From assembly GCF_003205205.1 (NCBI RefSeq), contig NZ_QJRL01000021.1, positions 37,361 through 101,360 on the forward strand: a DNA stretch of 64,000 nucleotides, in the 5' to 3' direction. The DNA comes from Pseudomonas sp. LB-090624. GTDB taxonomy: Bacteria; Pseudomonadota; Gammaproteobacteria; Pseudomonadales; Pseudomonadaceae. The position numbers were made by a program, and so were the translations under genes. Shown one piece after another: positions 8,263-19,279 of this stretch (position 1 is the stretch's first letter; each line of letters begins with the position of its first letter). Under the pieces are notes generated by a model. It did no database searches. It saw only the letters and a list, made by a program, of their open reading frames with translations, and was not told the DNA's origin.

Positions 8263-8785
8263 AGGCCGCTGCCTGCTTCAGGTGCGCCACGAAGTTGCAC
8301 GGGCGATGGCGGGCGTCGAGCTGCTCGGCAAGGATACCGTCCCAACCGGTACGTACTGCATTGGTCGACCCCGGCAGGCAGCACACCAGGGTGCCGTTGG
8401 CCAGCCCGGCAAGGGCTCGCGACTGCACGGTGGAGGTACCGATGTCGGGTACGGAAATCTGCCGGAACAACTCACCAAAGCCGTCCACCTGCTTGTCCAG
8501 GAGGCAGGCCACGGCCTCGGGGGTGCTGTCGCGGCCGGTAAAACCAGTACCCCCCGTAATCAGCACGACCTGCACGGTGTCGTCGGCGATCCAGGTAGCG
8601 ACCTGAGCGCGAATCTTGTACAAGTCGTCCTTGAGCAGCACGCGTTCGGCCAAACGGTGGCCGGCTGCGCTCAAGCGGTCGACGAACATCTGGCCGGAAG
8701 TGTCGGTGTCGAAGGTGCGGGTGTCGCTGACCGTGAGCACGGCGATGTTCAGCGGCACGAAGGGGGTATCTGCCTTGGCTTTCAT
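8246..8785 (-). CDS. moaB: Molybdenum cofactor biosynthesis protein MoaB
   Basis: The 179-residue MoaB/Mog-family protein has the MoCF-biosynthesis core: VLTVSDTR (17-24), VLITGGTGFTGRD (about 74-86) and LPGSTNAVRTGWD (about 137-149). The family adenylylates molybdopterin before MoeA adds molybdenum, although E. coli MoaB itself is dispensable. It is the first gene of a moaB-moeA operon with overlapping reading frames. Confidence 0.93.
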   Translation of the reverse strand: MKAKADTPFVPLNIAVLTVSDTRTFDTDTSGQMFVDRLSAAGHRLAERVLLKDDLYKIRAQVATWIADDTVQVVLITGGTGFTGRDSTPEAVACLLDKQVDGFGELFRQISVPDIGTSTVQSRALAGLANGTLVCCLPGSTNAVRTGWDGILAEQLDARHRPCNFVAHLKQAAACDSRG

Positions 8786-8971
8786 GGGTGTCGGTCACCA
8801 GAAGATGGATGGCCGCAGTTATATCACAGCGCACCTTTTACCGCGTTGCAGCCGTCGGGGTTGCGCTGGGTCAAGAGCACGGATTTGTCGCTATGCTGCA
8901 CTTGGAATGAACTTGCACTAACGTCTCGCGTCATAAATGTCATCTAGCACCATCGCACTTGGAGAAACACG

Positions 8972-9193
8972 ATGATCAAACGGACCCTTCCTGCCTTTTT
9001 GCTCGCTTTGGGCCTGGGCGCTCTTGCCGGCTGCTCGACCCCAACCGTCATCACCCTCAACGATGGCCGCGAGATCCAGGCAACGGATAAACCGTCCTAC
9101 GACGAAGACTCCGGCTTCTATGAATTCGAGCAACTGGACGGCAAGCGCACGCGCTTGAACAAGGACCAGATCCGCACCGTCAAGGAGCTCTGA
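8972..9193 (+). CDS. YgdI/YgdR-family small lipoprotein
   Basis: The 73-residue precursor has a lipoprotein signal peptide with lipobox LAGC, making C21 the lipidated residue after cleavage. The mature part is a single small SH3-like domain with VITLNDGREIQATDKP and FEQLDGKRTRLNKDQI, the YgdI/YgdR (DUF903) pattern. GGAG 8 nt before the ATG supports the start. It should be anchored to an envelope membrane. The function of the family is not established. The gene is monocistronic, with the tRNA-Pro promoter immediately after it. Confidence 0.9.
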   Translation: MIKRTLPAFLLALGLGALAGCSTPTVITLNDGREIQATDKPSYDEDSGFYEFEQLDGKRTRLNKDQIRTVKEL

Positions 9194-9234
9194 CCCGCGC
9201 CCCGTTTGGCAATCACCCTTTAAACAACAAGGGC

Positions 9235-9263
9235 TTGCCGGCCAAAACGGGATGCAGTAGGAT
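9235..9263 (+). promoter_or_regulatory. Sigma-70 promoter of the tRNA-Pro gene
   Basis: TTGCCG (9235-9240) and TAGGAT (9258-9263) are 17 bp apart, and the tRNA begins 10 nt after the -10 box. Transcription would therefore start only a few bases before the mature 5' end. Confidence 0.6.
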
Positions 9264-9272
9264 TTTCTTCAT

Positions 9273-9349
9273 CGGAGTGTAGCGCAGCCAGGTAGCGCGT
9301 CTCGTTCGGGACGAGAAGGCCGCAGGTTCGAATCCTGTCTCTCCGACCA
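9273..9349 (+). tRNA. tRNA-Pro (anticodon CGG)
   Basis: The 77-nt cloverleaf runs from CGGAGTG to an encoded CCA end. The anticodon stem TCTCG/CGAGA encloses loop TTCGGGA, giving anticodon CGG, which reads CCG. The T arm is GCAGG-TTCGAAT-CCTGT. The acceptor stem has one apparent U6-U67 mismatch; all other pairs form. A hairpin terminator follows 15 nt later. Confidence 0.96.
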
Positions 9350-9364
9350 GATCCTGCTCAATCA

Positions 9365-9386
9365 GCCCGCCTTGTGCGGGCTTTTT
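9365..9386 (+). terminator. Rho-independent terminator after tRNA-Pro
   Basis: Stem GCCCGC (9365-9370) and GCGGGC (9376-9381) with a 5-nt loop is followed by five T residues. Confidence 0.85.
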
Positions 9387-9492
9387 GTCGTCTCCGAAAA
9401 ATGCATCCGCCGGGGGCTGGTCTTGCCTAAAGGCGCTTTGCGGCCGACCGCGACACCCGGCTCTACCGGGGCCGTGTTGGGCGTGCAATCGC

Positions 9493-11109
9493 TTAAGCGG
9501 TCAGGCGCGAAGTCACTTCACCCAGTTGCCCCGACAAGCCATGCAGGCGTTGGCCGGCCTGTTCGGTATGCTGCACCGCTGCCTGGTTGGCCGTGGCGAT
9601 TCGGGTAATTTCGATCAGGTTGCGGGAAATGTCTTCGGCCACGCTGGTCTGCTCTTCGGCCGCCGTGGCGATCTGCCGGTTCATGTCGCGGATTGCTTCC
9701 ACGGCCTGGGTGATGCGCTGCAGCATCTGCCCGGCCTGCTCGACCTGTTCAGCCCCTTCCTGGCTGCGCTGCTGGCCACTTTCGATGGCCTTGACCGCTT
9801 CCACTGCTCCTGACTGCACTGCTTCGATGATCTGGTGAATCTCGGCAATCGAGGCTGCCGTACGTTGGGCCAGGCTACGCACTTCATCTGCGACCACCGC
9901 GAACCCGCGCCCGGCTTCGCCGGCACGGGCCGCTTCGATGGCTGCGTTGAGCGCCAGCAGGTTGGTCTGCTCGGCAATGCCGCGGATCACTTCCAGCACT
10001 TTGCCAATGCGCGTGCTGTCATGCTCCAGGTCGCGGATCACCGCCGCCGTGCCGGCAATCTCGCGGTTGACCAGGCCAATGATGTCGATGGTTTGCTGCA
10101 TCACCTGCTCGCCAGCCTGGGCGCTGTGGTCGGCGTCGTCCGCCGCGCGCGCAGCTTCGGCGGCGTGGCGTGCGACTTCCTGGGCGGTGGCGGACATTTC
10201 GTGCATGGCCGTGGCCACCTGGTCGGTGCGCTGGAACTGGTCGTGGGTGCCACGGGCCATGTCACCGGCAATGCTGCGCAACTGGCCACTGGCGCCTTCC
10301 AGTTCCTGGGCGTTGTCCTGCAGCCGGCCAACGGTGTCGGCAAGGAAGTCGCGCAAGGTATTGGCTGCCCGCGCCAGGCGCCCCAGCTCGTCCTCGCGGC
10401 GGCTATCGACCCGCGCGGCAAAACAGCCCTGGCTGAGCTGCGCAACGTACTCGATCAACTGGCGAATCGGCTCGATCAGGTTTCGGTTGAGCAGCCACAG
10501 GCTGAGCAATCCCACCAACAGCGCCGACGCCAGCATCACCAGCACGCCCAGCCAGACCGTGCGCTCGGCACTGGCACTGATGCTGGCTGCACGCTGGCGG
10601 GCATCGCCACGTAACTGCTCGACCAGTTCGCTCATCTGTTCACTGGCCGCACGGTCCACACCCTTCACTGCCTGGTCGCCGGCTACCGGGTCGCCACCCG
10701 CAGCGATAAACGCCTGGCGGCCCTGTTCATAGGCACGGCCCAACTGCTGGTGGCTGTCACGCAACTGCTGCAGCGGCGCCTTGAGGCTGGCGTCGCTGCT
10801 GTCGATCAACTGCCCCAGCAGCTGTTGCACCTGTTGCTCACGCGCCTGGAACTGCTGCCAGTACTTGTCCAGCTCGGCCGGCTGGCGCCCGCGCAGCAGC
10901 ACGTTCTTCCATTCCTGCACCTGGATCTTGAACTGCAGGTTGGCTTCGTCGATCAATTGCGAAGCCCGCAGAGGCCCGTCGACCAGCTCGGCATAACCGC
11001 GCACGCTGGACGACAGGAACTGGAAACACACCAGGGCGATCAGCAGCATCGCCACCAGACTGCCACCGAGCAGCGAGAGAATTTGCACTCTGAGGGATTT
11101 ACGCAACAT
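9493..11109 (-). CDS. Methyl-accepting chemotaxis protein
   Basis: From ATG 11107-11109 this is a 538-residue chemoreceptor: TM1 at about 9-31, a periplasmic helical domain at about 32-185 (four-helix-bundle size), TM2 at about 186-207, HAMP at 208-260 and a cytoplasmic signalling domain. The conserved hairpin tip runs through QTNLLALNAAIEAARAGE (381-398) and GRGFAVVADEVR. The ligand domain is rich in glutamine with few aromatic residues, and I cannot name a ligand. The open frame extends 17 codons upstream, but MLRKSLRVQIL is the usual receptor N-terminus. No C-terminal CheR-binding pentapeptide is present. No sigma-28 promoter was seen upstream. Confidence 0.93.
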   Translation of the reverse strand: MLRKSLRVQILSLLGGSLVAMLLIALVCFQFLSSSVRGYAELVDGPLRASQLIDEANLQFKIQVQEWKNVLLRGRQPAELDKYWQQFQAREQQVQQLLGQLIDSSDASLKAPLQQLRDSHQQLGRAYEQGRQAFIAAGGDPVAGDQAVKGVDRAASEQMSELVEQLRGDARQRAASISASAERTVWLGVLVMLASALLVGLLSLWLLNRNLIEPIRQLIEYVAQLSQGCFAARVDSRREDELGRLARAANTLRDFLADTVGRLQDNAQELEGASGQLRSIAGDMARGTHDQFQRTDQVATAMHEMSATAQEVARHAAEAARAADDADHSAQAGEQVMQQTIDIIGLVNREIAGTAAVIRDLEHDSTRIGKVLEVIRGIAEQTNLLALNAAIEAARAGEAGRGFAVVADEVRSLAQRTAASIAEIHQIIEAVQSGAVEAVKAIESGQQRSQEGAEQVEQAGQMLQRITQAVEAIRDMNRQIATAAEEQTSVAEDISRNLIEITRIATANQAAVQHTEQAGQRLHGLSGQLGEVTSRLTA

Positions 11110-11172
11110 CGAGGGTCTCGGAACCAGAGGGGAAGGCTGAGGCCGCTGGGCGGCCCCCATGACTGGCAGGCC

Positions 11173-11202
11173 AAAAAAAAGCTGCCATCAAGCAATGGCA
11201 GC
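11173..11202 (-). terminator. Rho-independent terminator after the ABC exporter
   Basis: On the minus strand GCTGCCAT and ATGGCAGC pair around a 6-nt loop, followed by eight T residues. It lies 79 nt downstream of the ABC exporter stop and separates it from the chemoreceptor gene. Confidence 0.9.
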
Positions 11203-11280
11203 CAGGTCGAGCACTTACGCAACAGTTGGGGCAGATACTCTCAAGCAATTGCTACAGAAATATTACAAAGCCACGACATC

Positions 11281-13044
11281 CTAGCCACTGGTGAACTGCA
11301 AAGCCGCCAGCCGTGCATACAGCGGGCTGTCTTCGATCAACTGACGGTGGGTACCCACTGCCACCAGCCGGCCCTGGTCGATGACAGCGATGCGTTCGGC
11401 ATGCTGTACGGTGGCCAGGCGATGGGCGATGACCAGCGTGGTACGCCCGGCCATCAGGCTGGGTAACGCTTGCTGGATCAGGTATTCGCTTTGCGCGTCG
11501 AGTGCGCTGGTGGCTTCGTCCAGCAACAGGATCGGCGCATCGACCAGCAAGGCCCGGGCAATCGCAAGGCGCTGACGCTGGCCACCGGACAGGCCTATGC
11601 CGCCCTCCCCCAGCGGTGTCTGGTAGCCCTGCGGCAATTGCCGGATGAATTCGTCGGCATGGGCACCGCGGGCCGCGGCTTCGACTTCGGCCAATGTCGC
11701 GGCGGGCCGGCCATAGCGGATGTTGGCCTCGACGGTGCCACGAAACAGCGCGGGGTTCTGGGCAACCAGGGCGAACTGTTGGCGCAGTTGGTCCGGGTGC
11801 AGTTCGGTCAGCGGCTGGCCATCGAGCAGGATGCGCCCCTGCTGAGGGTCGTAAAAGCGCAGCAGCAGGTCGAACAAGGTCGACTTGCCTGCCCCAGAAG
11901 GGCCTACCAAGGCAACGGTCTGCCCGGGCTCGATGGCCAGGCTCAGACCGTCGACCGCCGCCACCGTGGGCCGTGAAGGGTAGGCGAACACCACCTCCTC
12001 CAGATCGATACGGCCCCGGGCCCGCTGCTGGGGCGGCACCTGTGCCGCGGCGGGAGGCAAGATGGCACTGCGCGCCGCCAGCAGTTCGGCAATGCGCTCG
12101 GCGGCGCCCGCGGCACGCTGCAGCTCGCCGATCACCTCGCTGAGGGTGCCGAAGGCGCTGCCGACAATCAGGCTGTAAAACACGAATGCCGCCAGCTCGC
12201 CTGCGGAAATCCGCCCAGCGATCACATCCATGCCACCGACCCACAGCATCACCCCCACGGCGCCCAGCACCAACACGATCACCAGGGTGATCAGCCAGGC
12301 ACGCTGGGCGATCCGTTTGCGCGCCACATCAAATGCCGCCTCGACCGTACCGGCAAAAAGTTGGCGGTCGTGCGCTTGGTGGTTGTAGGCCTGCACGGTC
12401 TTGATCTGCCCAAGGGTCTCGGCCACATAGCTGCCCACATCGGCAACCCGGTCCTGGCTCTGCCGCGACAGGCTGCGGACCCGGCGGCCGAACAGCAAAA
12501 TCGGCGCCAGCACCAATGGCAATGCCACGACCACAATGCTGGTGAGCTTGGGATTGGTGATGAACAGCAGCACCACCCCGCCGATGACCATCAACGCGTT
12601 GCGCAAGAACATCGACAGCGACGAACCAATGACCGATTGCAACAGGGTGGTGTCTGCCGTCAGCCGCGACTGGATCTCCGAGCTGCGGTTGTCTTCGAAA
12701 AAGCCCGGATGCAGGCCGATCAGGTGGTCGAACACGGCACGCCGGATGTCCGCCACACAGCGCTCGCCAATCCACGAAACCAAGTAGAAGCGGCTGAAGG
12801 TGCCGACCGCCAGGGCCAGCACCAGCAGCAGGAACAGCCCGATAGTCTGGTTGAGCTGGTGTGCGGAGCGGGTCATGAAGCCTTGGTCTACCAACAGGCG
12901 GATGCCCTGGCCCATCGACAGGGTGATGGCAGCAGTCACCACCAGCGCCAGCAAGGCCAGCAGCATCTGCCTGCGGTACGGGCGAACGAACTGCCAGGCC
13001 AGACGCAAGGCGCGGCGTTGACGCGGGGAAACCGATTCGGGCAT
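11281..13044 (-). CDS. ABC exporter, fused permease and ATPase (MsbA/BmrA-like)
   Basis: The 587-residue half-transporter has six transmembrane helices in residues about 25-310 and a nucleotide-binding domain. Walker A GPSGAGKST is at 381-389, signature LSGGQ at 485-489, Walker B ILLLDE at 505-510 and the switch histidine at H541. It would act as a homodimer exporting lipids or amphipathic compounds. Pseudomonads have a separate msbA beside lpxK, so this is more likely a multidrug-type paralogue. The frame opens 13 codons earlier at a non-ATG start; ATG 13044 was chosen by homology of the start region. A clear terminator follows. Confidence 0.9.
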   Translation of the reverse strand: MPESVSPRQRRALRLAWQFVRPYRRQMLLALLALVVTAAITLSMGQGIRLLVDQGFMTRSAHQLNQTIGLFLLLVLALAVGTFSRFYLVSWIGERCVADIRRAVFDHLIGLHPGFFEDNRSSEIQSRLTADTTLLQSVIGSSLSMFLRNALMVIGGVVLLFITNPKLTSIVVVALPLVLAPILLFGRRVRSLSRQSQDRVADVGSYVAETLGQIKTVQAYNHQAHDRQLFAGTVEAAFDVARKRIAQRAWLITLVIVLVLGAVGVMLWVGGMDVIAGRISAGELAAFVFYSLIVGSAFGTLSEVIGELQRAAGAAERIAELLAARSAILPPAAAQVPPQQRARGRIDLEEVVFAYPSRPTVAAVDGLSLAIEPGQTVALVGPSGAGKSTLFDLLLRFYDPQQGRILLDGQPLTELHPDQLRQQFALVAQNPALFRGTVEANIRYGRPAATLAEVEAAARGAHADEFIRQLPQGYQTPLGEGGIGLSGGQRQRLAIARALLVDAPILLLDEATSALDAQSEYLIQQALPSLMAGRTTLVIAHRLATVQHAERIAVIDQGRLVAVGTHRQLIEDSPLYARLAALQFTSG

Positions 13045-13253
13045 GACGACGACCACAGTGGTGGAGAAGCCGCAGACTACCACTCATCAGCGCCAGGGGA
13101 ACGCTTGCAGGCTGCTATAGCCTATCGATATAACCAGGGTCTGGAGCTTTGACCGCGTTTCTGTTGGACTGGTACTGCCGTGATACGGGCATCGTCACAG
13201 GCCAGTCACGGTGCAAGGCTACCCTGAGCTTCCACCTGATGAGGAGACCATGC

Positions 13254-13427
13254 ATGAGCTTGCAGCATAGCAGCGACAACCAGCAGCCCCGGCCGACCCC
13301 GCAACCACAGGTGTGCGGTTCGATCATCGACGCCCAGGGGCGCGAGGTACCGATCACCGAGCAGATGATCCAGCAGGCGTGCAAGGCCCTGGAACAAAGC
13401 CGGGCCGAGCGTGTACGCAAAGGTTGA
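13254..13427 (+). CDS. PA1571-family small protein
   Basis: This 57-residue protein begins MSLQHSSDNQQ and contains a conserved core CGSIIDAQGREVPITEQMIQQACKAL-like stretch of about 25 residues ending in basic residues. I recognise it as the PA1571 family found across Pseudomonas, with no known function. GAGGAG 7 nt before the ATG fixes the start. The frame is open 35 codons further upstream but with unlike composition. A strong terminator follows at 13446-13468, so it is monocistronic. It has no membrane segment or signal peptide. Confidence 0.8.
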   Translation: MSLQHSSDNQQPRPTPQPQVCGSIIDAQGREVPITEQMIQQACKALEQSRAERVRKG

Positions 13428-13445
13428 TCGGCGAATTCCTTGTAA

Positions 13446-13468
13446 CCCGGCGCTTGCGCCGGGTTTTT
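13446..13468 (+). terminator. Rho-independent terminator
   Basis: Stem CCCGGCG/CGCCGGG with loop CTTG is followed by five T residues. It ends the PA1571-family transcript and lies between it and convergent pdxB. Confidence 0.92.
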
Positions 13469-13489
13469 ATTTGCCTGGATACGGTGGTA

Positions 13490-14632
13490 TCAGACCACTA
13501 CCCCACCCAGGGCACTGACCAGTTGCGCCAGCTGCGGCGACTCGCCACGCAAGCGCACTGCCAAGCCCTCGATCTCGCGCCGCGGCGGGTATTGCTTGCG
13601 CAACTGGTCGAACGCCGTGCGCTGTTGCTGCGGGTCATCGCTCAGGCTGCGGCGGAAATCGGCATCATCGCGACGCGGGTCGTAGACGGCGCGGCATAGC
13701 GTAGCCAAGGCCCAAGCCGGGTCGGACGCAGCATCCAGTTCAATTTGCGCCAGCGGCGGTCGCGGGAGAAGGTCGGCCAGTTGTACCTGCTCGTCCACCT
13801 CCAGGAAGCGGCACAGCGCCTGGTAGATCTGCGCCGTACCGCGCTGGCGGCCATCGAGGCTATAGCCGGCGATGTGCGGCGAAGCCAGAGTGCACAGGTC
13901 GGCCAGTTGCAGGTCGACTTGCGGCTCGCCTTCCCACACATCCAGCACCGCATGCACGTCTTCACGGTCCAGCAGCAGCTCGCGCAGGGCGGCGTTGTCC
14001 ACTACCGGCCCCCGGCTGGCATTGACCAGCCAGGCACCTGGGCGCAACTGCTTCAGTTGCGCCTGGCCCAGCAAGTGCCAGGTCGGGTGCTCGCCGCCGC
14101 GTTGCAACGGGGTATGCAGACTGATCACATCGCACTGCTGGAGGATGGTTTCGAGGCTGACATAGTCACCGCCCTCGGCGGCCTGACGCAGCGGGTCGCA
14201 CACCAGCACTTTCCAGCCCAGGCCGTGCAGTACCCGCACCAGGCGGCCCCCTACCTCACCTGCCCCGACCACACCGTAGACACGCTGGGGCAGCGCCACG
14301 CCGTCCAGCTCGGCCAGGGTCAGCAGGCTGCCCAGCACATAGTCGACCACGCCGCGGGCGTTGCAGCCTGGTGCGCTGCTCCAGCGGATGCCGGCTTCGG
14401 CAAAGTAGTCCAGGTCGAGGTGATCGGTACCGATGGTGCAGGTACCGACGAAGCGTACGCGGCTGCCTTCGAGCAATTGCCGATCGACCTTGGTCACTGA
14501 GCGCACCAGGAGGATATCGGCGTCCTTGACGCTGGCGGCATCGAGACTTCGGCCGGGGTAGCGGCGTATTTCACCGAAACCCTGGAAGAAGGCATCGAGC
14601 AGCGGGATGTTCTCGTCGGCAACTATCAGCAT
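13490..14632 (-). CDS. pdxB: 4-phosphoerythronate dehydrogenase PdxB
   Basis: The 380-residue NAD-dependent dehydrogenase catalyses the second step of pyridoxal 5'-phosphate synthesis, oxidising 4-phosphoerythronate. It has the D-2-hydroxyacid dehydrogenase fold: Rossmann motif GVVGAGEVGGR (about 119-129), NASRGPVVD (about 206-214) with the catalytic arginine region, and the catalytic histidine in SPHIAGYS (about 252-259). A C-terminal extension of about 80 residues after the catalytic domain is the PdxB-specific dimerisation domain that separates it from SerA. It lies upstream of nothing co-oriented, with tusA 60 nt before its start. Confidence 0.95.
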   Translation of the reverse strand: MLIVADENIPLLDAFFQGFGEIRRYPGRSLDAASVKDADILLVRSVTKVDRQLLEGSRVRFVGTCTIGTDHLDLDYFAEAGIRWSSAPGCNARGVVDYVLGSLLTLAELDGVALPQRVYGVVGAGEVGGRLVRVLHGLGWKVLVCDPLRQAAEGGDYVSLETILQQCDVISLHTPLQRGGEHPTWHLLGQAQLKQLRPGAWLVNASRGPVVDNAALRELLLDREDVHAVLDVWEGEPQVDLQLADLCTLASPHIAGYSLDGRQRGTAQIYQALCRFLEVDEQVQLADLLPRPPLAQIELDAASDPAWALATLCRAVYDPRRDDADFRRSLSDDPQQQRTAFDQLRKQYPPRREIEGLAVRLRGESPQLAQLVSALGGVVV

Positions 14633-14692
14633 GGCGCTCTCCTGTCTGGGGAACGCAGTGTAGGCGCAACGTCGGGCGCGTTCCAGAGCGCT

Positions 14693-14935
14693 TCAGTCGG
14701 CTTTCTTGCGGATCCAGTAAAGGAAGGTGCCGGCGTCCTCTTGCTGTTGCAGCAGTTCGTGACCGAGGAAGTTGCAGAATTTGGGGATATCGCGACGGGT
14801 CGATGGGTCGGTGGCGATGACCTTGAGCAGGCCGCCAGCGGCCAGATTGCGTACGTGCTGGTGCAGCATCATGACGGGTTCCGGGCAGTTCAGGCCGGTG
14901 GCATCGAGGATGGCGTCGGGGGTGAAATCGGTCAT
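14693..14935 (-). CDS. tusA: Sulfurtransferase TusA
   Basis: The 80-residue SirA/TusA-family protein has the defining C-P-E-P motif with sulfur-carrying C17 (GLNCPEPVMM). TusA accepts persulfide sulfur from IscS and passes it on to tRNA 2-thiouridine synthesis and also to molybdenum cofactor enzymes. The length and the two-layer alpha/beta pattern fit the family. GGAGCTCC precedes the ATG. pdxB lies 60 nt downstream on the same strand and may share its transcript. Confidence 0.94.
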   Translation of the reverse strand: MTDFTPDAILDATGLNCPEPVMMLHQHVRNLAAGGLLKVIATDPSTRRDIPKFCNFLGHELLQQQEDAGTFLYWIRKKAD

Positions 14936-15024
14936 GGGGAGCTCCGAAAATGATCGCTATTGTCGCGCATAGCGCCACGCGGTCCAAGGGGGGTCAGAGG
15001 CATGCGCTCAGTTGTGTGTGAACG

Positions 15025-15062
15025 TTGAGACCGAGCGCCGCCCGCGCGGCGCTGGTTCTCAA
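15025..15062. repeat. Solo palindromic repeat sharing the end of the 220-bp element
   Basis: AGCGCCGC (15034-15041) and GCGGCGCT (15046-15053) form a perfect stem, extended by TTGAGA...TTCTCAA. The 20 bases at 15033-15052 match the terminus of the long palindromes at 42352 and 63687, after which the sequences diverge. It lies between rlmM and tusA. Confidence 0.6.
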
Positions 15063-15098
15063 TCCAAACCACACCTGCAAGCCATCTACCCGAAACGC

Positions 15099-16163
15099 TC
15101 AACGTGCCTTCAAATCGAGCCGGCGCAGGTGGCAAGTGACTTCTTCACGGTCGTGATACAGCTGCTTGCAAGCAATCGAAACCCGAATCTTGCGCGCCTT
15201 GAACGTCGCCTCCATACGATCGAGCAACCGCCGCACCTCGGCATAACGCTGCTTCATCGGCAACTTCAGGTTGACCACCGCCTCGCGGCACAGCCCCTCA
15301 CCCAGCCAGGTTTCAATCAGCGAGGTGGTACGCGCCGGCTTCTCGACGATATCGCACACCATCCAGTCAACCGGCTGCTTCGGCTGCCACGTGAAGCCAT
15401 CGGCCATCAGGTGCTGCACCAGCCCGGTATCCATCAGGCTCTCGGCCATCGGCCCGTTGTCGATGGCCGTCACCAGCATGCCGCGCCGCACCAGCTGGTA
15501 GGTCCAGCCACCCGGCGAAGCCCCGAGGTCGACGCCAGTCATGTCATCCCCAAGCCGCTGATCCCACTGTTCACGCGGAATGAACTGGTGCCAGGCCTCT
15601 TCCAGCTTGAGGGTCGAACGGCTGGGTGCTTCTCGAGGGAATTTCAGCCGCGGGATACCCATCGGCCACAGCGCGCTGTTGTTGGCAGGGGCAATACCGG
15701 CAAATACCCGCCGGCCGCTGATGAAGGTGAGCAGCAGGCGGGGGCGACTGGTGTCGTCAACCAGGCGGCCGGCTTTTTCCAGGGCCTTGCGCAGCGGCAC
15801 TTCGAACTTGCGGCAGAAGGTGGACAACTCCTTGCCCTCGTTGCTGTCCAGCACCTCCAGCCACAGGCTGCCGAACACCGGCAGGTCAGCCAGATGTGCC
15901 AGCAGGACACTGATACGGTCGCTTTCCGGCAACTCGACAAATTCACCACGGGCCCACTGCCGCGGGAAAATCAGCTGGTTGAAACGCAGCTCCCCCATCA
16001 AGCGCTCGGCACCGCCCTCCTCGCTGCAGACAAACTCGGCACTGGCACTTTGCGGCTTGCCTTTGGCATAGCCAGCAACACCCAGGCGGGCGGCGTGTTC
16101 GCTGATTTCAGCGCAAACCTCACCCTCGAAACCGGGCCGGCAATGCATGAACAGGGTATTCAT
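15099..16163 (-). CDS. rlmM: 23S rRNA 2'-O-methyltransferase RlmM
   Basis: The 354-residue enzyme methylates the 2'-O of C2498 in 23S rRNA. It has an N-terminal THUMP-like region (1-170) and a Rossmann methyltransferase domain with SAM motif VDLGASPGGW (211-220), D271 in VCDIVEKPA and K300 in VVNLKLPMK, consistent with a K-D-K-E catalytic set. The length matches family members of about 355 residues. It is divergent from acnA. Confidence 0.95.
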   Translation of the reverse strand: MNTLFMHCRPGFEGEVCAEISEHAARLGVAGYAKGKPQSASAEFVCSEEGGAERLMGELRFNQLIFPRQWARGEFVELPESDRISVLLAHLADLPVFGSLWLEVLDSNEGKELSTFCRKFEVPLRKALEKAGRLVDDTSRPRLLLTFISGRRVFAGIAPANNSALWPMGIPRLKFPREAPSRSTLKLEEAWHQFIPREQWDQRLGDDMTGVDLGASPGGWTYQLVRRGMLVTAIDNGPMAESLMDTGLVQHLMADGFTWQPKQPVDWMVCDIVEKPARTTSLIETWLGEGLCREAVVNLKLPMKQRYAEVRRLLDRMEATFKARKIRVSIACKQLYHDREEVTCHLRRLDLKAR

Positions 16164-16261
16164 CTCTCACTCCACTACGGCTGGCGCGCAACAGGCGCCG
16201 GCAGGGCGGCGATGATAAAGGAAGTTCGGAACCAGCGACACGCCCCGCCGGTCCAGAAAAG

Positions 16262-16322
16262 GGTCAGGTGGCCTAAACCGGTCTAACCTGACCATTCAGC
16301 CTAGGTCCGTGCCGTGCGGACC
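16262..16322 (+). promoter_or_regulatory. Two perfect hairpins in the acnA upstream region
   Basis: GGTCAGGT (16262-16269) pairs ACCTGACC (16286-16293), and GGTCCG (16304-16309) pairs CGGACC (16317-16322). Both lie 65-130 nt before the acnA start. They could be operator dyads or 5' leader structure; no T-run is present. Confidence 0.35.
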
Positions 16323-16388
16323 GAAACTAAACGGTGCCACTGGCAAACCATGAATAGTTGCCGGGCACCGGCGCAGAAGGAGTTGGCA

Positions 16389-19130
<2,742 letters not shown>

Positions 19131-19223
19131 GGTTGGGAGGTACGGCTGGAGATTTGCGGCGCTCGATTTCACAGGCGCCAGAGCTCCAGCGCCGAACCAA
19201 ACGCAGCCACGTTAAATAATCAT

Positions 19224-19249
19224 TCAATAAAACCAGTGGCTTGCCGATA
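19224..19249 (+). promoter_or_regulatory. Sigma-28 (FliA) promoter for the aer receptor
   Basis: TCAAT (19224-19228) and GCCGATA (19243-19249) are separated by 14 nt, the same spacing as in the cheV promoter. It lies 31 nt before the ATG at 19280. Confidence 0.7.
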
Positions 19250-19279
19250 CCTGTCGAAAGCCCTGCGGACTATCACCCC

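Noticed and set aside
15034..15053. Rho-independent terminator of rlmM
   Set aside because: The stem is strong but no T-run follows on either strand; the sequence matches the repeat family instead.
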